DNA of 46,826 bases from Sergeia podlipaevii (lineage: Eukaryota; Euglenozoa; Kinetoplastea; Trypanosomatida; Trypanosomatidae). This document shows positions 18,487 through 28,677 of this stretch, in pieces. A model generated the notes under the pieces. The model had not been told where the DNA came from, did no database searches, and saw only the letters and a program-made list of their open reading frames with translations. Each line of letters opens with the position of its first letter. The stretch's first letter is position 1. Where the stretch lies: positions 1 to 46,826 of the forward strand of contig JASANZ010002108.1 in NCBI GenBank assembly GCA_030849805.1, read 5' to 3'. A program made the position numbers and the translations under genes.

Positions 18487-19700
18487 TTCTGATCAAACCA
18501 ACAATAAAGAGAGAAGATATAATGATGAGCACCGCCACAACAACAAAAAGAAAAAGATCTCAAGCAGATGTAGCAAACTGCGTTGCAACTCTGCAAATGA
18601 TAGCAAAAAAAAAAAAGTGATAAAAGCACGTCAATTATTTCTCCCTTCTCTCTCTGACTGTGTCTGGAGTTTGTGCTATAGACCTCACCTGTATATATTG
18701 CGGCAGCGTACACTGTACTTCCTTGCTATCTATTTTGCTGGTAACAATATAAGTGTTGTAAATAAATCAACGTGAGAAAGGAAAGTACTAAACGCACTGT
18801 TGCGCAAGCACAGTCTCTACCTTTCTCTCTAAATGCCTAATTTGATCGTTACTAATACGAAAAAAAAAGTATCGCGGAGCAAAAAGGAGAAGGCAATGGA
18901 GAAAAACGTTAGCAATATGCACTCGTGAAAGATACAAAGCAAGGGAACGCAATGTGTGTGGTATCTTTTCTCTCCATCATAGCGTGAGCAACGGTAGAAA
19001 GAAGAAAAGAAGCACAACATGCGCAAAGCACAAAGTTTCTCAGCGAAATAAAAGAAAAAAACAAGGAGGAAGGAACAACCAAAAAAAGCTAGCTCCGTCG
19101 CTAAAAGTGGTAGTCCTAAAGGTCGACGACACACTCCCGCTGGTGCTTCTTTTCTTTTTCCATCACGAGTTTCATTTTCTTCTTCTTTATTTTTCATTCG
19201 ATGATAATAGTGGGGCTTCTCACACACAAAAGAAAAAGCCAACCTGCACCGCAGGCAACTCAATACGCATCACTGTTGCCAAAGAAGCAATTTGGAATTC
19301 AAATAACGGTAAAACAAAGCGCACCCATGTAAAACACGGCCTAGAATATATATATACTATTGTTCAAGTCGTATCATGTACAGAAGAGAAGAGAACGCAG
19401 ATAGTCAGAAACAAGAAAGAATGATGAATGAAATCAAAGTAAGCATGTCATTCCAACCAAAGATCAGCTCACCATCACAATGTTCTGACGTCCTCCTACG
19501 CCTTCATTTCCTTCTTTCATCCATAACAATCACTAACCACATATGTACTCCCATCTCCTAACACCCCCCCCCCTCTCCTTCCTCAAATAGACTTCTAGGT
19601 TCCTGCAGTACATGCACAACATGTTTGTACATCTGGCGCCTCTGTTCACCAAATATATGTCTCCGCCATGAGTTCCTTCAAGAACACCAGCAAAAACTCT
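18487..19700. other. Longest intergenic spacer, no convincing gene
   Basis: About 1.2 kb between the proteasome gene and TOR. It is rich in A- and T-runs and includes a C-run near 19562-19573. A minus-strand frame at 18829-19263 starts at TTG and is Phe/Cys-rich low-complexity. No tRNA, snoRNA or conserved protein was seen. Confidence 0.5.
18591..18617 (-). promoter_or_regulatory. Candidate spliced-leader acceptor for TOR
   Basis: Minus-strand T12 tract at about 18605-18617, then the first AG at 18591-18592. The 5' UTR would be about 104 nt without an ATG. A second pyrimidine-rich stretch closer to the gene has its first AG only 2 nt before the start codon, so alternative sites are possible. 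Confidence 0.4.
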
Positions 19701-20363
19701 TTAACGAATAATTGCAGTCTTTCCAAACTGAAATCCTTCCAACTCCCAGTTCGTCTCCACCGCGAAGGGCTCACTCACGATGACGGCGTTACCACTTGCG
19801 TCAGCAATCTGGAACTTGTTGATTGCACGGCACTCACGGTAGAACAGAACGCGCAAGCAATCCTTAATGATAGACATCGCCTCGTCGCGAGATAAGCCCT
19901 GTGGGTGATTCTCAATTGCTTGGCGCAGCAGCGGCAGCGCCATGTGAGCACCGTAACCCGTGGCAACGCAGTCGTCCTCCCACTTGGTGCCAACATCATC
20001 GATAGCACCAAGAAACGTCTTACCACCTCGGCTTCCGATGAAGACCATCTGGCAGAGGCAGGGCTCAAAGTCGCAGCGCTTCTTGTATATCATGCGGTGA
20101 AGGCAGCAAAAGATCTCGTTGGGGTTATACTCATCCACATCGGAGTACATCGTATGACGGTTGATATCATCTTCAACTTGCTTCGACATTACTTGGAAGT
20201 CAGCGTAGTCGCCGGTGGCGCACACGGCAGAGTAAGACCCTAGAATCTTTATGCGAGGAATGTTTGGCCACTTGGCAAGGGACCCATACGACAACAGCGT
20301 GTCAGCGGCCATGAGTACGCCGCCATTGTACTTGATTGCAATCACAGATCCTCCAGACGCCAT
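19701..20363 (-). CDS. 20S proteasome beta7-type subunit (PSMB4 class)
   Basis: The first ATG at 20361-20363 gives 220 residues (MASGGSVIAIKYNGG); the extension upstream starts at TTG. It follows the PSMB4/beta7 pattern: GGVLMAADTLLSYGSLAK, RIKILG, then ATGDYADFQ, the NEIFCCLHRMIYKKR helix, FLGAIDDVGTKWEDD, VATGYGAHMALPLLR, and a closing CLRVLFYRECRAINKFQIAD plus ETNWELEGF. There is no catalytic N-terminal Thr and almost no propeptide, as expected for a non-proteolytic ring subunit (human PSMB4 has a propeptide of about 45 residues). It acts in the beta ring of the 20S core particle in cytosol and nucleus. Confidence 0.93.
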   Translation of the reverse strand: MASGGSVIAIKYNGGVLMAADTLLSYGSLAKWPNIPRIKILGSYSAVCATGDYADFQVMSKQVEDDINRHTMYSDVDEYNPNEIFCCLHRMIYKKRCDFEPCLCQMVFIGSRGGKTFLGAIDDVGTKWEDDCVATGYGAHMALPLLRQAIENHPQGLSRDEAMSIIKDCLRVLFYRECRAINKFQIADASGNAVIVSEPFAVETNWELEGFQFGKTAIIR

Positions 20364-20917
20364 TTGTTTACTTTTGCTCGATTGTGTGTTTTGCAAGAAT
20401 GTTGTAAATCAATCCCGAGGAATGATACGTATCAACAAACTCCAAGAAAAAATGGGCAAATACTCGAGTCTAGTCGTGAATAAAAATGCTCTAGAAGCAA
20501 AATGCGGTCGTATAACTAACAACAATAATATGGCAATAAGAGGAGGCACCGCAGCTATCGGTTTGCCTTGCTATTGAAAGTGTTGACTCTAAGAGAATGC
20601 AAGTACGACGATTATTTTTGAAAAGAAAAAGGGAAGCATGGAGGATTACTCTAAAGTAGCATGGTACAATACTCTCTAACAGCGACGGTGCAGTGAAGTC
20701 AAATGTAGCGTCACCACTCACCCACTCACTAATTTAGAAAAAAGAGCGACTGAAAGCAACTCGACCCACAAGCGAGCAACAAAACAAAAACAACAACAAA
20801 GACTTACTCGCTGTAGTCATGCGAATAACAGCACAACGTTTTAACAACACATGTGACAAGCACTTGAAGAATAGGGCAGGATAAAGAAAGAAAGAAAGAA
20901 AGAAAAAAAAAATTACG
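20364..20917. other. Intergenic spacer, no gene seen
   Basis: Holds a (GAAA)n run at about 20886-20904 and short AT-rich stretches. Frames on either strand are short and not protein-like. Confidence 0.55.
20886..20904. repeat. (GAAA)n tetranucleotide repeat
   Basis: Four to five GAAA units followed by an A-run, directly beyond the stop codon of the dihydropteridine reductase gene, so in its 3' UTR. Confidence 0.85.
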
Positions 20918-21616
20918 CTAGTAAAATTTCATAGAAGTATTTCCATTAACAGTGTTGAACTCTACAAGCGAACCATTTGCTGGTCGCTCAACCGCGTCAC
21001 ACCACCGCACTACCTGCTGTGAGACGTATTCCATTGGTGTCCATGAGCTTTTATCTGCATCGGGCATCGCGCTGCGATTTGAAGGTGTGTCCAGCGTCCA
21101 CGGTAAGAGCGAGACTACACGAGAGTCCGGTGGCACGGATGCGGGGTCAGCTGCAATGGATTTGCACAGAAAGTGCACGGCTGACTTTGCCACCCCGTAG
21201 GGAACCATCGTGGGAGTCGGTGCTCTAGCAGCAGCGGCGCCAGGAAGTACAAGCAGCGAACCTGCTGCACCATGCGTGGAGAACAGGTGCGCAGCAACCA
21301 ATGACGTATACATGGACTGGCGCAGCATCAAGTCTGCAGAGGCTGCCATGTTGGGGTCTACAACCGTCCCGCCAGCCCATCCGCCCGAGGCGTTGATAAT
21401 TGCATCTAATTTCTCAGATCCCACAAAGTCAAGAAGTTCCTGCTGGTACTGTTGAAGCGATGCGCCGGCGGAGAGGCTGCGGTAAGCGTATTGATGAGAC
21501 TGTGCACGCGTGATATCCACCCCGCGCACAGACCACTTGTTAGCAATAAGGGCATCCACAATTGCGGCCCCGAGAGCTCCGCGCGACCCGACTACAAGAA
21601 CTTGCTTTGCTTTCAT
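20918..21616 (-). CDS. QDPR: Quinonoid dihydropteridine reductase (QDPR), short-chain dehydrogenase fold
   Basis: Protein of 232 residues, near the length of human QDPR. The N-terminal Rossmann motif is VLVVGSRGALG (residues 6-16), followed by VDITRA. The family mark NASGGWAGG is at 75-83, SMYTSLVAAHL follows, and the catalytic pair YGVAK gives Tyr140 and Lys144. The LPWTLDTPSNRSAMPDAD and SSWTPMEY segments near 190-220 are specific to QDPR. It regenerates tetrahydrobiopterin from quinonoid dihydrobiopterin with NADH, serving pterin-dependent hydroxylases. This matters in trypanosomatids because they salvage pterins rather than make them. A strong splice acceptor lies 54 nt upstream. Confidence 0.93.
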   Translation of the reverse strand: MKAKQVLVVGSRGALGAAIVDALIANKWSVRGVDITRAQSHQYAYRSLSAGASLQQYQQELLDFVGSEKLDAIINASGGWAGGTVVDPNMAASADLMLRQSMYTSLVAAHLFSTHGAAGSLLVLPGAAAARAPTPTMVPYGVAKSAVHFLCKSIAADPASVPPDSRVVSLLPWTLDTPSNRSAMPDADKSSWTPMEYVSQQVVRWCDAVERPANGSLVEFNTVNGNTSMKFY

Positions 21617-22464
21617 GGGAAAGGAGTGTCAAAATGCAAAATCAACAATGCACTACAAAGCCAAAAATAACTGAAGACGAAGAGAAAATAATAATAATAA
21701 AAACTACCTAGTCCCTATTACATATAGCATAGCAAAAAAAAAAGGTGAGGGCATTAAAAAGGTGCGGAAAACTTGAATGTAAAGTTCAATACATTATTTC
21801 CACAAAAGATCACAAACATGCAAAAAGAGGAAGCTTAAGTTTGTGTGCAAAATAATAAAAAAAATGAATAAATGATGTTTTTAACTTTTTGTTTTTCTTT
21901 TTGCTGTTTATTGGCGTTGTGATTTTTCTGTCACGTGTAGCGCTACAAAAAAAGGAACTTTATCGCATGGTACTCGTTACGCAAAAAAAAAAGCTACCAA
22001 TGATAGCACCTGAATTGAATGGATGTTTGTTACGCCTCATGTCTTCCCCTCTTTCACTCTCCTTGACTATGAGCGGCTGCTACTTTATTATGCTATTTTA
22101 CTAGCGGCATATGTGCGTGCCCTACGACAGTGATTGTTGCTATTCTTAACTACGAAGTTGTTCACAGTGCTACAATTTGGTGGAAAGAAAATAAAATAAA
22201 ACCCACTTTTTGCGTTTTTTCTTTCTCTCCCTCCCATCTGTTTTGTTCTACGATGAAAATGGATTACATCAGAGTGCTCTATATGCGAAGTGCTTGAGTG
22301 TACATGTCTAATACACCCATCTCACTCACATTCATTTCTTTTTGTGTCAACTCTTGTGTCACGTAAAAAATATATAGAGAGAGAGAACAAATAGGGTCAA
22401 TTAGCATATATATTTGCGTTACAAACTACGTTCATATTTGGCGTGCCTTTCACGCTCTACCTAC
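21617..22464. other. Intergenic spacer, no gene seen
   Basis: AT-rich, with a (GA)n-like stretch near 22376-22385 and CTAC repeats at about 22458-22472. A plus-strand frame around 21889-22104 is hydrophobic and T-rich and lies against the transcription direction. Confidence 0.55.
21671..21689 (-). promoter_or_regulatory. Candidate spliced-leader acceptor for QDPR
   Basis: Minus-strand TTTTCTCTTCGTCTTC tract directly followed by AG at 21671-21672. The 5' UTR would be 54 nt with no ATG. This is the cleanest acceptor in the window. Confidence 0.6.
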
Positions 22465-22803
22465 CTACCTACGATTAGGCTGGATATCAGAGTCAAATGT
22501 GGCGCCTTCTAATATCATCAATTCTTGTGCCTCCCTGCGCAAACGCATGCGGCGCAGCGCCTCCTCGCGAGCCCAGTCCATGCGAGAGTTCTGCTTTGAA
22601 TAGTATGCCCATAGTCCAAACTCTACTCCAATGATGCCCAGTGACAAGTGCCACACCTTCTCCCACATCGGCCAATCGTCCCACTGGTAACGAAACGTTG
22701 CGCGTGGCGTATATGGATACGGATCGCCGTCACCCCATGCCAAGCGGCGAAACTTCGACCTGCGAAAGGCCATCTTGGCCATTTTTTGGTTCCATCCTGC
22801 CAT
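22465..22803 (-). CDS. Small single-pass, probably mitochondrial membrane protein; NDUFB11 (ESSS)-like candidate
   Basis: Protein of 112 residues beginning MAGWNQKMAKMAFRRSKFRR, a basic stretch that could act as a mitochondrial signal. One hydrophobic segment (about residues 48-68, with WHLSLGIIGVEFGLWAYY) is followed by a charged helix with RMDWAREEALRRMRLRREA and a final acidic tail. This layout of one membrane span, then a WAR.EA helix, then a short FD-containing tail resembles NDUFB11/ESSS of respiratory complex I. The similarity is partial and read by eye. Other small inner-membrane subunits of respiratory complexes remain possible. Confidence 0.45.
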   Translation of the reverse strand: MAGWNQKMAKMAFRRSKFRRLAWGDGDPYPYTPRATFRYQWDDWPMWEKVWHLSLGIIGVEFGLWAYYSKQNSRMDWAREEALRRMRLRREAQELMILEGATFDSDIQPNRR

Positions 22804-23730
22804 AGCGAGGAGAATCCGAGTACACTGTCCGAAAATTGAGTTGTACTAAATTCCTCTCTAAATTACTTGAGTTATTGAATAGTGTCCGTCAAAACCATAA
22901 AGGCCAAAGCACAAAGAAGTTTTTCAGAAAAAAAAAAAAGAGATGGCAAAACTGTAAAAGCAATGTCGTAAAGTATCGTCAAAAGAGGTAAGCGTACACT
23001 CGGCGAAGTACTAGAGGATCTATATCATTCAACAGGCATCAATATTGAACTATGCCCAGTATCGCACAAAAAAAAAAACGTTTGACACCATCGTCGTTGA
23101 TTCTTCTCGTATATGCTCAAAGCCCATAAAAACAGCGACACAAGCATGGTTTCTTCTTCTTTGATAGCTGTATAATCCCATGCGCTACGCAGATCGCAAA
23201 TTGATCCCCCCAAAAAGAAATGTAATAACAGTGACCATCATTCAATTTATAATGTCTGTACTCTACAAATCGTGTGTTTTTGCTGCTTCTTTGTATTGTT
23301 CTTGTTTTGTTAATCCCCCCCCCCACTTCAACAATATAAATCCAAAAAAAAACTCTGCATTCTGTCAAGGCAGTAGTGCAAATGTAGTTGTCATTCTTCC
23401 ATCCAGCTCAGATAGAAGCATTTCATAGCCTCCTGCAACACAAAACAGGTATCACCATGTATACCTCAGTTACATACGCCGTCGTATCAACAAATTAAAA
23501 AAAAATAATAGAAAGTAAACTCACAATTGTTCAAAGGTAACATTCACCTAACAGTAACATCGAAAAAGACAAAAAAAAAAAGAAACACAAAGGGAGACCA
23601 CCAGCAGCACTAGCCCCTGTAATGTTCGTCATCACCACCAGTAGTGGCGTGATGCATCACGCTAAATCGATACGTCCCCCCCTCCCCCCCACCCGCTCTT
23701 CCTCTCGAAGAGAACAGGGGCAGTGGCTTC
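22804..23730. other. Intergenic spacer, no gene seen
   Basis: About 0.93 kb, AT-rich, with A-runs near 22928-22939 and 23069-23079, a C-run near 23316-23325 and C-rich stretches at 23675-23692. No frame has protein-like composition. Confidence 0.55.
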
Positions 23731-26700
23731 CTATAACGAGTTCTGTAACCCCGCACAGTCCACTCCCAGCATGGCGATCATACACACCGGACATACAGTA
23801 TTTCGATACGAAGGCTTCGCAGCGGAGTGGCAATAGCTGCAGCGAATAGGATCCACGGTACCCTTATACATGGGTGTGTGAGACACACTGCAGAGCGTAA
23901 AAGGATTGCGGTCGTCGTAGTCGATCTCCACTGCATTTGTCGGGTTGGCTTCCGACTCCGCGATAATAACAGTGGCCTGCTGTGCCTTAATCTTGGGAGG
24001 ATCTTGCTCTAGCAGCCGGCGTGCAATGCTACCTGCTTGCTTTAGGTTCTTACGCTTGTATGCCTTGGTGAGTGCCTGTGAGAGAGCAAGGGTGAGGTGG
24101 GCACGGTGAAGCTTGAAGTGCGTAAAATACAAAGCCAGCTGGAGTGACTCTGCAGAGGCGGGATCGACACTGCGCGTGTGCAGCTGCACACCAAGAGCGC
24201 GCGCGTACTCAGAGGCTACGGAGCTGAGCTCTCGCAACGCCTGCTTCTGCTGGTCATCTCGGACGGTAGTAAAGACTGCCTTGTGGAGGATTCCCTGAAA
24301 CGTCTCGAAGGCGTCGCTAAACTTTCCCTCGATAAATAGTTGGTAGCCAGTGCGAAGTTTTTCAGTGAGTTCGGGGAGATAGTCGGGCACCTGAGGGGCA
24401 TGCTTGCCATTCATTTCCTCCGCGGGTGGCACTGTAGTGAGTGCGAACACTGTCGATGGCGAAAGCCAAGAGGAGCGAGCTACGTTTACCGCGGCCCACA
24501 GAGCTGCCATGTGCGCACGAAGCGGCGCCGGGTCGGCAAGTCCAATCTGGCGGCGCAGCAGATCCAACGCGGTGCTAAATGACCCTGCAGCAACGTGAAA
24601 AGCAGGCAGGTTGTACATGTCCACCCAGTGCTGAGACAGCGGCGGGAACTCACGCGGCACCACGTAGACCCCACCAGCGCCAGAAGCCCCTCCCTTACCA
24701 TCCGCGCTACCAGCCAAAGCCGCGGTCACGTCAATATCGAGGTCGTCATCCCAGCCGCCACCCTCAACACCGGCATCATCACCGTCATCCGCACCATCCT
24801 CGGCGGCGGCGAACATATCTTCCTCCTCATCATCGTTCCATCCCGCTCCCGCAAGTGTCTCCTCTGCACCGTCCATTGCTGGCTCTGCAATGTTATCAAA
24901 CTGCCCAGGCTCCTTGAGCAGACGCGCAAACAGAGAGTCCTCTACCTGCAGCATCGGCCAGTTATCCGTAATGGGCTTGAGAGACTCCATTGGTGGCACC
25001 TGGTGCACCTTGACATTGCGCACACGCTCTGCCATCTCGGGCTCCATCTTCTCAAGAAGTGACTCGGCGATCTCATCGAGCCCAGCCGAGCGCGCCGAAG
25101 TGTATGCAAGTGGGAGTTGGTTAGCCTTGACAAGAATCTGGATTCGCTGCTTGACATCACCAAGAAATAGCCCATACTGAAGCTTGAAATTGTCGTCTTT
25201 GGAGGAATCGACTAGGTGCCCAAGTGAAGCCGTGTTTCCTGTAATGAGCGACAGAAGCCCCCCAGCATGGAAATTCCCGGCCTTCGTATTGGCATACTGA
25301 GCGAGCTGGATGTCTCCAAATGCAGTGGCGGAGTCGGCCAAGCGGCGCCAGATGGGGACCTGGTTGAGTTCAATAGCGGTTGTCTTGGCAATATCTACAG
25401 CACCACACTCCAACGCAAGATTGAAGCGGGTGAGCGGGTCTGTGACGAAGTGAAGGGCAATCTCTGAATAGCCGTGCTTGTGCAAGTAACCCACGAGTGC
25501 CTGTCCCTTGAGCTGCTTGCCTTGGATAATACGAATAATATCCCGATATGACTGCTGTTGCAACTTAAGCTTAAAGTTTAGCTCCAAGTTGTCCAACTGC
25601 TTCGAAACAACCTTACCGAAGCGTGTGATGATCCACACCGTGTCTCCCTTTGCTTTTACAAGGTAAGCGACATTCTTGAGGGTGCAGATAGTGCTCGTTT
25701 CACCACTACGCAAGTTGCAGTACTTCAGATGGTTCGATGTAGTGAAGTAAAGAACATCACGGGTTTCATCAAAGGCGACCGACTTGATACGCACTGAGGA
25801 TTCTATAATAGTGGTGATGGGCTTGAAACGCTTCGTCATGACAGTGATCGCATTCTTGGAGATAAAGGCCACCTTGTGAAAGTCCTTGTCCCACACGACA
25901 TACCGTACACCAGCCACAGCACCCTCTGCGATTGCGGTGTGCTGAGCTATCTGGTACAAGTAGACCTTGTCCTCACCCTCGCACACAACACAACCAACCG
26001 GACCCGGGAAAACGTTCTGACACGCGAAGTTCTCGTCAAGTATCTTTTCCTTATCGCCATGCATGCTGGATACAAACAGCTTGCCGCCATTGTCCACAAA
26101 TGCGTACTTGTTGGGTCCGAAGAAGACCGCGCCGGTGAGGTTGTGACGCTGTGTGTCCGTGCGCACGGGATAGCCAGGCTGTGGAATCGTAATCAGTTCC
26201 ACCATCCTCGTATCCTTGGCGTACCACACAGCGGCCTGGTTGTTTGCTGGGTTGCAGGAAATAGAGTTAGGAGGGAAGAGATGAGACGAGAGGGCAAACT
26301 TTGTCTCGCTGGCCTGCTCAAAGTTGTAGGAATAGAACATGTTTTCATGAATGTAGTGCAGGACGTTGTTGTTTGCAATAGTAAATGCAGGGCGTTCACG
26401 GAATAACTTGAACACTTGCAGACCCGAGTCGTGGCCGCCTGCGATAAGATTGGCCGTCGGATGCGTGGCCAAATTCCAGTAGCGATCCACGTCGCGACGG
26501 AACACCATAACCGCCGCTCGCTGCTTGACATCCCACACACGAATACTCCGGTCCTCGCCGTTTGAGATGACAAAATCCTTAAAGTAGGTAACACAGCAAA
26601 CGTTGTTAGTGTGACCACGCAGCTGCGACTCTTCGTGGCACGACATTTCTGTCATGCGCCACACACGCACTGTGCGATCATCGCTGGCGGAAACAATGTA

Positions 26701-27327
26701 CGGTTTTGTTGGATGGAAAGCTACCCAGTTCACACCCTTCTCGTGGCCTTCCATCTGAAACTTCAGTGTGACATCACTGGTCCCCAGCAAGTCCTGCGTC
26801 AGACCCACCTCCTGCTTTCTCTGCCTCAGCGTGGATATGTCCCAGACACGGATGGTCTTGTCCAGACTAGCCGAAACAACGAGATCGTCGCGTGGATGAA
26901 ACTGTGCGCACATAACATAGTGATTGTGTCCTGGAAGGCAGGCGACGCTGGAACGACTTTGCCAGTTCCAGATGCGTACCGTGAAGTCGTCAGAGCTGGA
27001 GACGATCCATGGCTGCTCGTGATGAAAGAAAGTGGTGCGGATGTAGTCAAGGTGACCAGTGAGTGTAAATAGACAGCGGCGCAGCTTGTGGTCCCATACC
27101 TTGATGAGCAGATCGTCAGCGCCAGAGACAAAAAGTGGCTGAGAGTTGTGAAAATCAACGCCGCGAACCGATCCGGCGTGCTCAGTGTAGGTATCGACAG
27201 AGGTGTTCATGCGATAGTCCCATATTTGAATGACACCATTGTGAAGTCCACACAACACCCAAGGGCGTTGGTTGTGGAAACTGATGCCCTTCACACGCGA
27301 AGAGCGCACATCAAACTTGGTGAGCAT
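23731..27327 (-). CDS. COPA: Coatomer subunit alpha (alpha-COP)
   Basis: Protein of 1198 residues, the normal length. The N-terminus is a WD40 propeller (residues 1 to about 310) with the typical KFDVRSSRVKGISFHNQRPW opening and repeats such as FHHEQPWIVSSSDDFTVRIWNW and FHPTKPYIVSASDDRTVRVW. A second propeller follows to about 590, then an alpha-solenoid and an acidic Asp/Glu-rich linker near 845-905. The C-terminal domain binds epsilon-COP and ends with paired CxxC motifs (CSYC, CPVC). Alpha-COP is part of the COPI coat that returns KKxx cargo from Golgi to ER. Single intact gene, no anomaly. Confidence 0.97.
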   Translation of the reverse strand: MLTKFDVRSSRVKGISFHNQRPWVLCGLHNGVIQIWDYRMNTSVDTYTEHAGSVRGVDFHNSQPLFVSGADDLLIKVWDHKLRRCLFTLTGHLDYIRTTFFHHEQPWIVSSSDDFTVRIWNWQSRSSVACLPGHNHYVMCAQFHPRDDLVVSASLDKTIRVWDISTLRQRKQEVGLTQDLLGTSDVTLKFQMEGHEKGVNWVAFHPTKPYIVSASDDRTVRVWRMTEMSCHEESQLRGHTNNVCCVTYFKDFVISNGEDRSIRVWDVKQRAAVMVFRRDVDRYWNLATHPTANLIAGGHDSGLQVFKLFRERPAFTIANNNVLHYIHENMFYSYNFEQASETKFALSSHLFPPNSISCNPANNQAAVWYAKDTRMVELITIPQPGYPVRTDTQRHNLTGAVFFGPNKYAFVDNGGKLFVSSMHGDKEKILDENFACQNVFPGPVGCVVCEGEDKVYLYQIAQHTAIAEGAVAGVRYVVWDKDFHKVAFISKNAITVMTKRFKPITTIIESSVRIKSVAFDETRDVLYFTTSNHLKYCNLRSGETSTICTLKNVAYLVKAKGDTVWIITRFGKVVSKQLDNLELNFKLKLQQQSYRDIIRIIQGKQLKGQALVGYLHKHGYSEIALHFVTDPLTRFNLALECGAVDIAKTTAIELNQVPIWRRLADSATAFGDIQLAQYANTKAGNFHAGGLLSLITGNTASLGHLVDSSKDDNFKLQYGLFLGDVKQRIQILVKANQLPLAYTSARSAGLDEIAESLLEKMEPEMAERVRNVKVHQVPPMESLKPITDNWPMLQVEDSLFARLLKEPGQFDNIAEPAMDGAEETLAGAGWNDDEEEDMFAAAEDGADDGDDAGVEGGGWDDDLDIDVTAALAGSADGKGGASGAGGVYVVPREFPPLSQHWVDMYNLPAFHVAAGSFSTALDLLRRQIGLADPAPLRAHMAALWAAVNVARSSWLSPSTVFALTTVPPAEEMNGKHAPQVPDYLPELTEKLRTGYQLFIEGKFSDAFETFQGILHKAVFTTVRDDQQKQALRELSSVASEYARALGVQLHTRSVDPASAESLQLALYFTHFKLHRAHLTLALSQALTKAYKRKNLKQAGSIARRLLEQDPPKIKAQQATVIIAESEANPTNAVEIDYDDRNPFTLCSVSHTPMYKGTVDPIRCSYCHSAAKPSYRNTVCPVCMIAMLGVDCAGLQNSL

Positions 27328-27912
27328 CTCCTTGGCCGTACAGCACTTGTGACGTACTCTTGATACACCGTAAAGAAACCGTGAAAGTGCTCCTCAAAAT
27401 GCAGGTAAACACACACCCAACAAGTATATGTGCAAATCCTTATATATATATTTCTTCTAATGTATGAACAGCGCACACAAGCAAAACACCTAAGGATACC
27501 CTCTTATGTATTTATGTGTCTGTATTCCCTTTAGAACGTATTCTATAATACAAATACTACGTGAGCAGAAGACAGCATAAACGAGAAAAAATATGGCAGT
27601 GCAAAAGAGAAAGAACGAATGGTTGGGCTTGCAAGAACGAAGATGAATTCTGGTGAGAAAGCCATAAAAAGTAATGTCCATAATCAATAAGCGTGAGGAA
27701 CAAAACAGTAATTGCGTGAGAAGCACAGCACATAATTATACTATCACAACAACATAAAGAAGAGCTTAAGAATCAGCATTTACATCATGGTAAAGTGTGT
27801 AACAGGTGTATTACAAAAGAGAAAAAAATGCAAACATACACATTTAGCTGTATATAAAAAGAGGAGAGCCACCAACAGAAGATAGCCTAAATATGCTATC
27901 CCTATCAAAAGT
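27328..27912. other. Intergenic spacer, no gene seen
   Basis: AT-rich spacer between the DHHC protein gene and alpha-COP. Only short, non-protein-like frames. Confidence 0.55.
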
Positions 27913-28677
27913 TCATACAGGAAGCATAGCGGCTTCCAAGTGTAGCAGCACCTCAGAAGAGAAACGAGGTGAAAAGAAGTTGTGGAACACACGCCCACGT
28001 TTCATTACCCGGCCTTGCCTCCTCCGATGTGAATGCAAGCCTACCAGGCAGTAGTAGCTATAAATGCAGGCCAACCCTAAACAGAAAGAAGTGGCATAAA
28101 CACAAGCGACACACAACACCAATCCCGCCAAGTGCATCGGACAACACAACACCTGCTTGATCAGCAACTGTGGCACTGAAATCCAGTTATGCCAAAGAGC
28201 CACGAACACACCGGACGACTTTAGCACCAAAAATGTATAATATGCGGTGATGTACAAGCCCAGAGCCGAGATAATCGTAGCAAATATGTTGAAGGTGACA
28301 AAATATTGCATATTACCTCTACCAATGCATGCCCCTAGTACGCCGCAGTGATGATCAAATTCTTCCACGTCCAGCTTGCACACTGGACATGAATGCACAG
28401 CCTCGTTGGAATCATCTGGGACCACAAAACCGGGATCTGCAACCATCACAAGAAATAATAGAGCTTCTGTAATGGGAACTAGCACGAGCAGCATACCAGT
28501 GTACGCGTAAAGTTCACCGTAGCTGAGTGCTAGCATCAGCTCATTCGACAAAAGAATCGTCACACCTAGCACAGTAGCGCATAGGATGGCCACAAACAAC
28601 GCAAGCCCAATTTTATACCCAGAAGCAACATTGTAGCCGCACACACTCACACGTGAAGGTAGAGTGGAGGCTCGCAT
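27913..28677 (-). CDS. DHHC-type palmitoyltransferase-like protein with incomplete cysteine-rich domain
   Basis: The first ATG at 28675-28677 gives 254 residues; the extension upstream starts at TTG. Four hydrophobic segments are visible, two before and two after the cytosolic DHHC loop (about residues 24-46, 58-80, 127-152 and 174-205). The loop reads DPGF, then CPVC (97-100), then FDHHCGVLGACIGRGN with DHHC at 108-111. DHHC enzymes transfer palmitate to cysteines of membrane proteins. The usual domain has a CxxC plus His half before this part, giving two zinc sites. That half is missing here and the third Cys of the remaining half is Asp103. No TTxE motif was found. Activity is uncertain. 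Confidence 0.8.
   Translation of the reverse strand: MRASTLPSRVSVCGYNVASGYKIGLALFVAILCATVLGVTILLSNELMLALSYGELYAYTGMLLVLVPITEALLFLVMVADPGFVVPDDSNEAVHSCPVCKLDVEEFDHHCGVLGACIGRGNMQYFVTFNIFATIISALGLYITAYYTFLVLKSSGVFVALWHNWISVPQLLIKQVLCCPMHLAGLVLCVACVYATSFCLGLACIYSYYCLVGLHSHRRRQGRVMKRGRVFHNFFSPRFSSEVLLHLEAAMLPV

Noticed and set aside
18829..19263. Minus-strand open frame of 144 codons in the spacer upstream of TOR
   Set aside because: It starts at TTG, is rich in Phe, Cys and Leu from T-rich DNA, and has no domain or ordered composition.
23731..23900. Paired CxxC zinc-like motif at the end of alpha-COP as a novelty
   Set aside because: Similar paired cysteines are, as far as I recall, present in alpha-COP of other eukaryotes, so it is probably ancestral.
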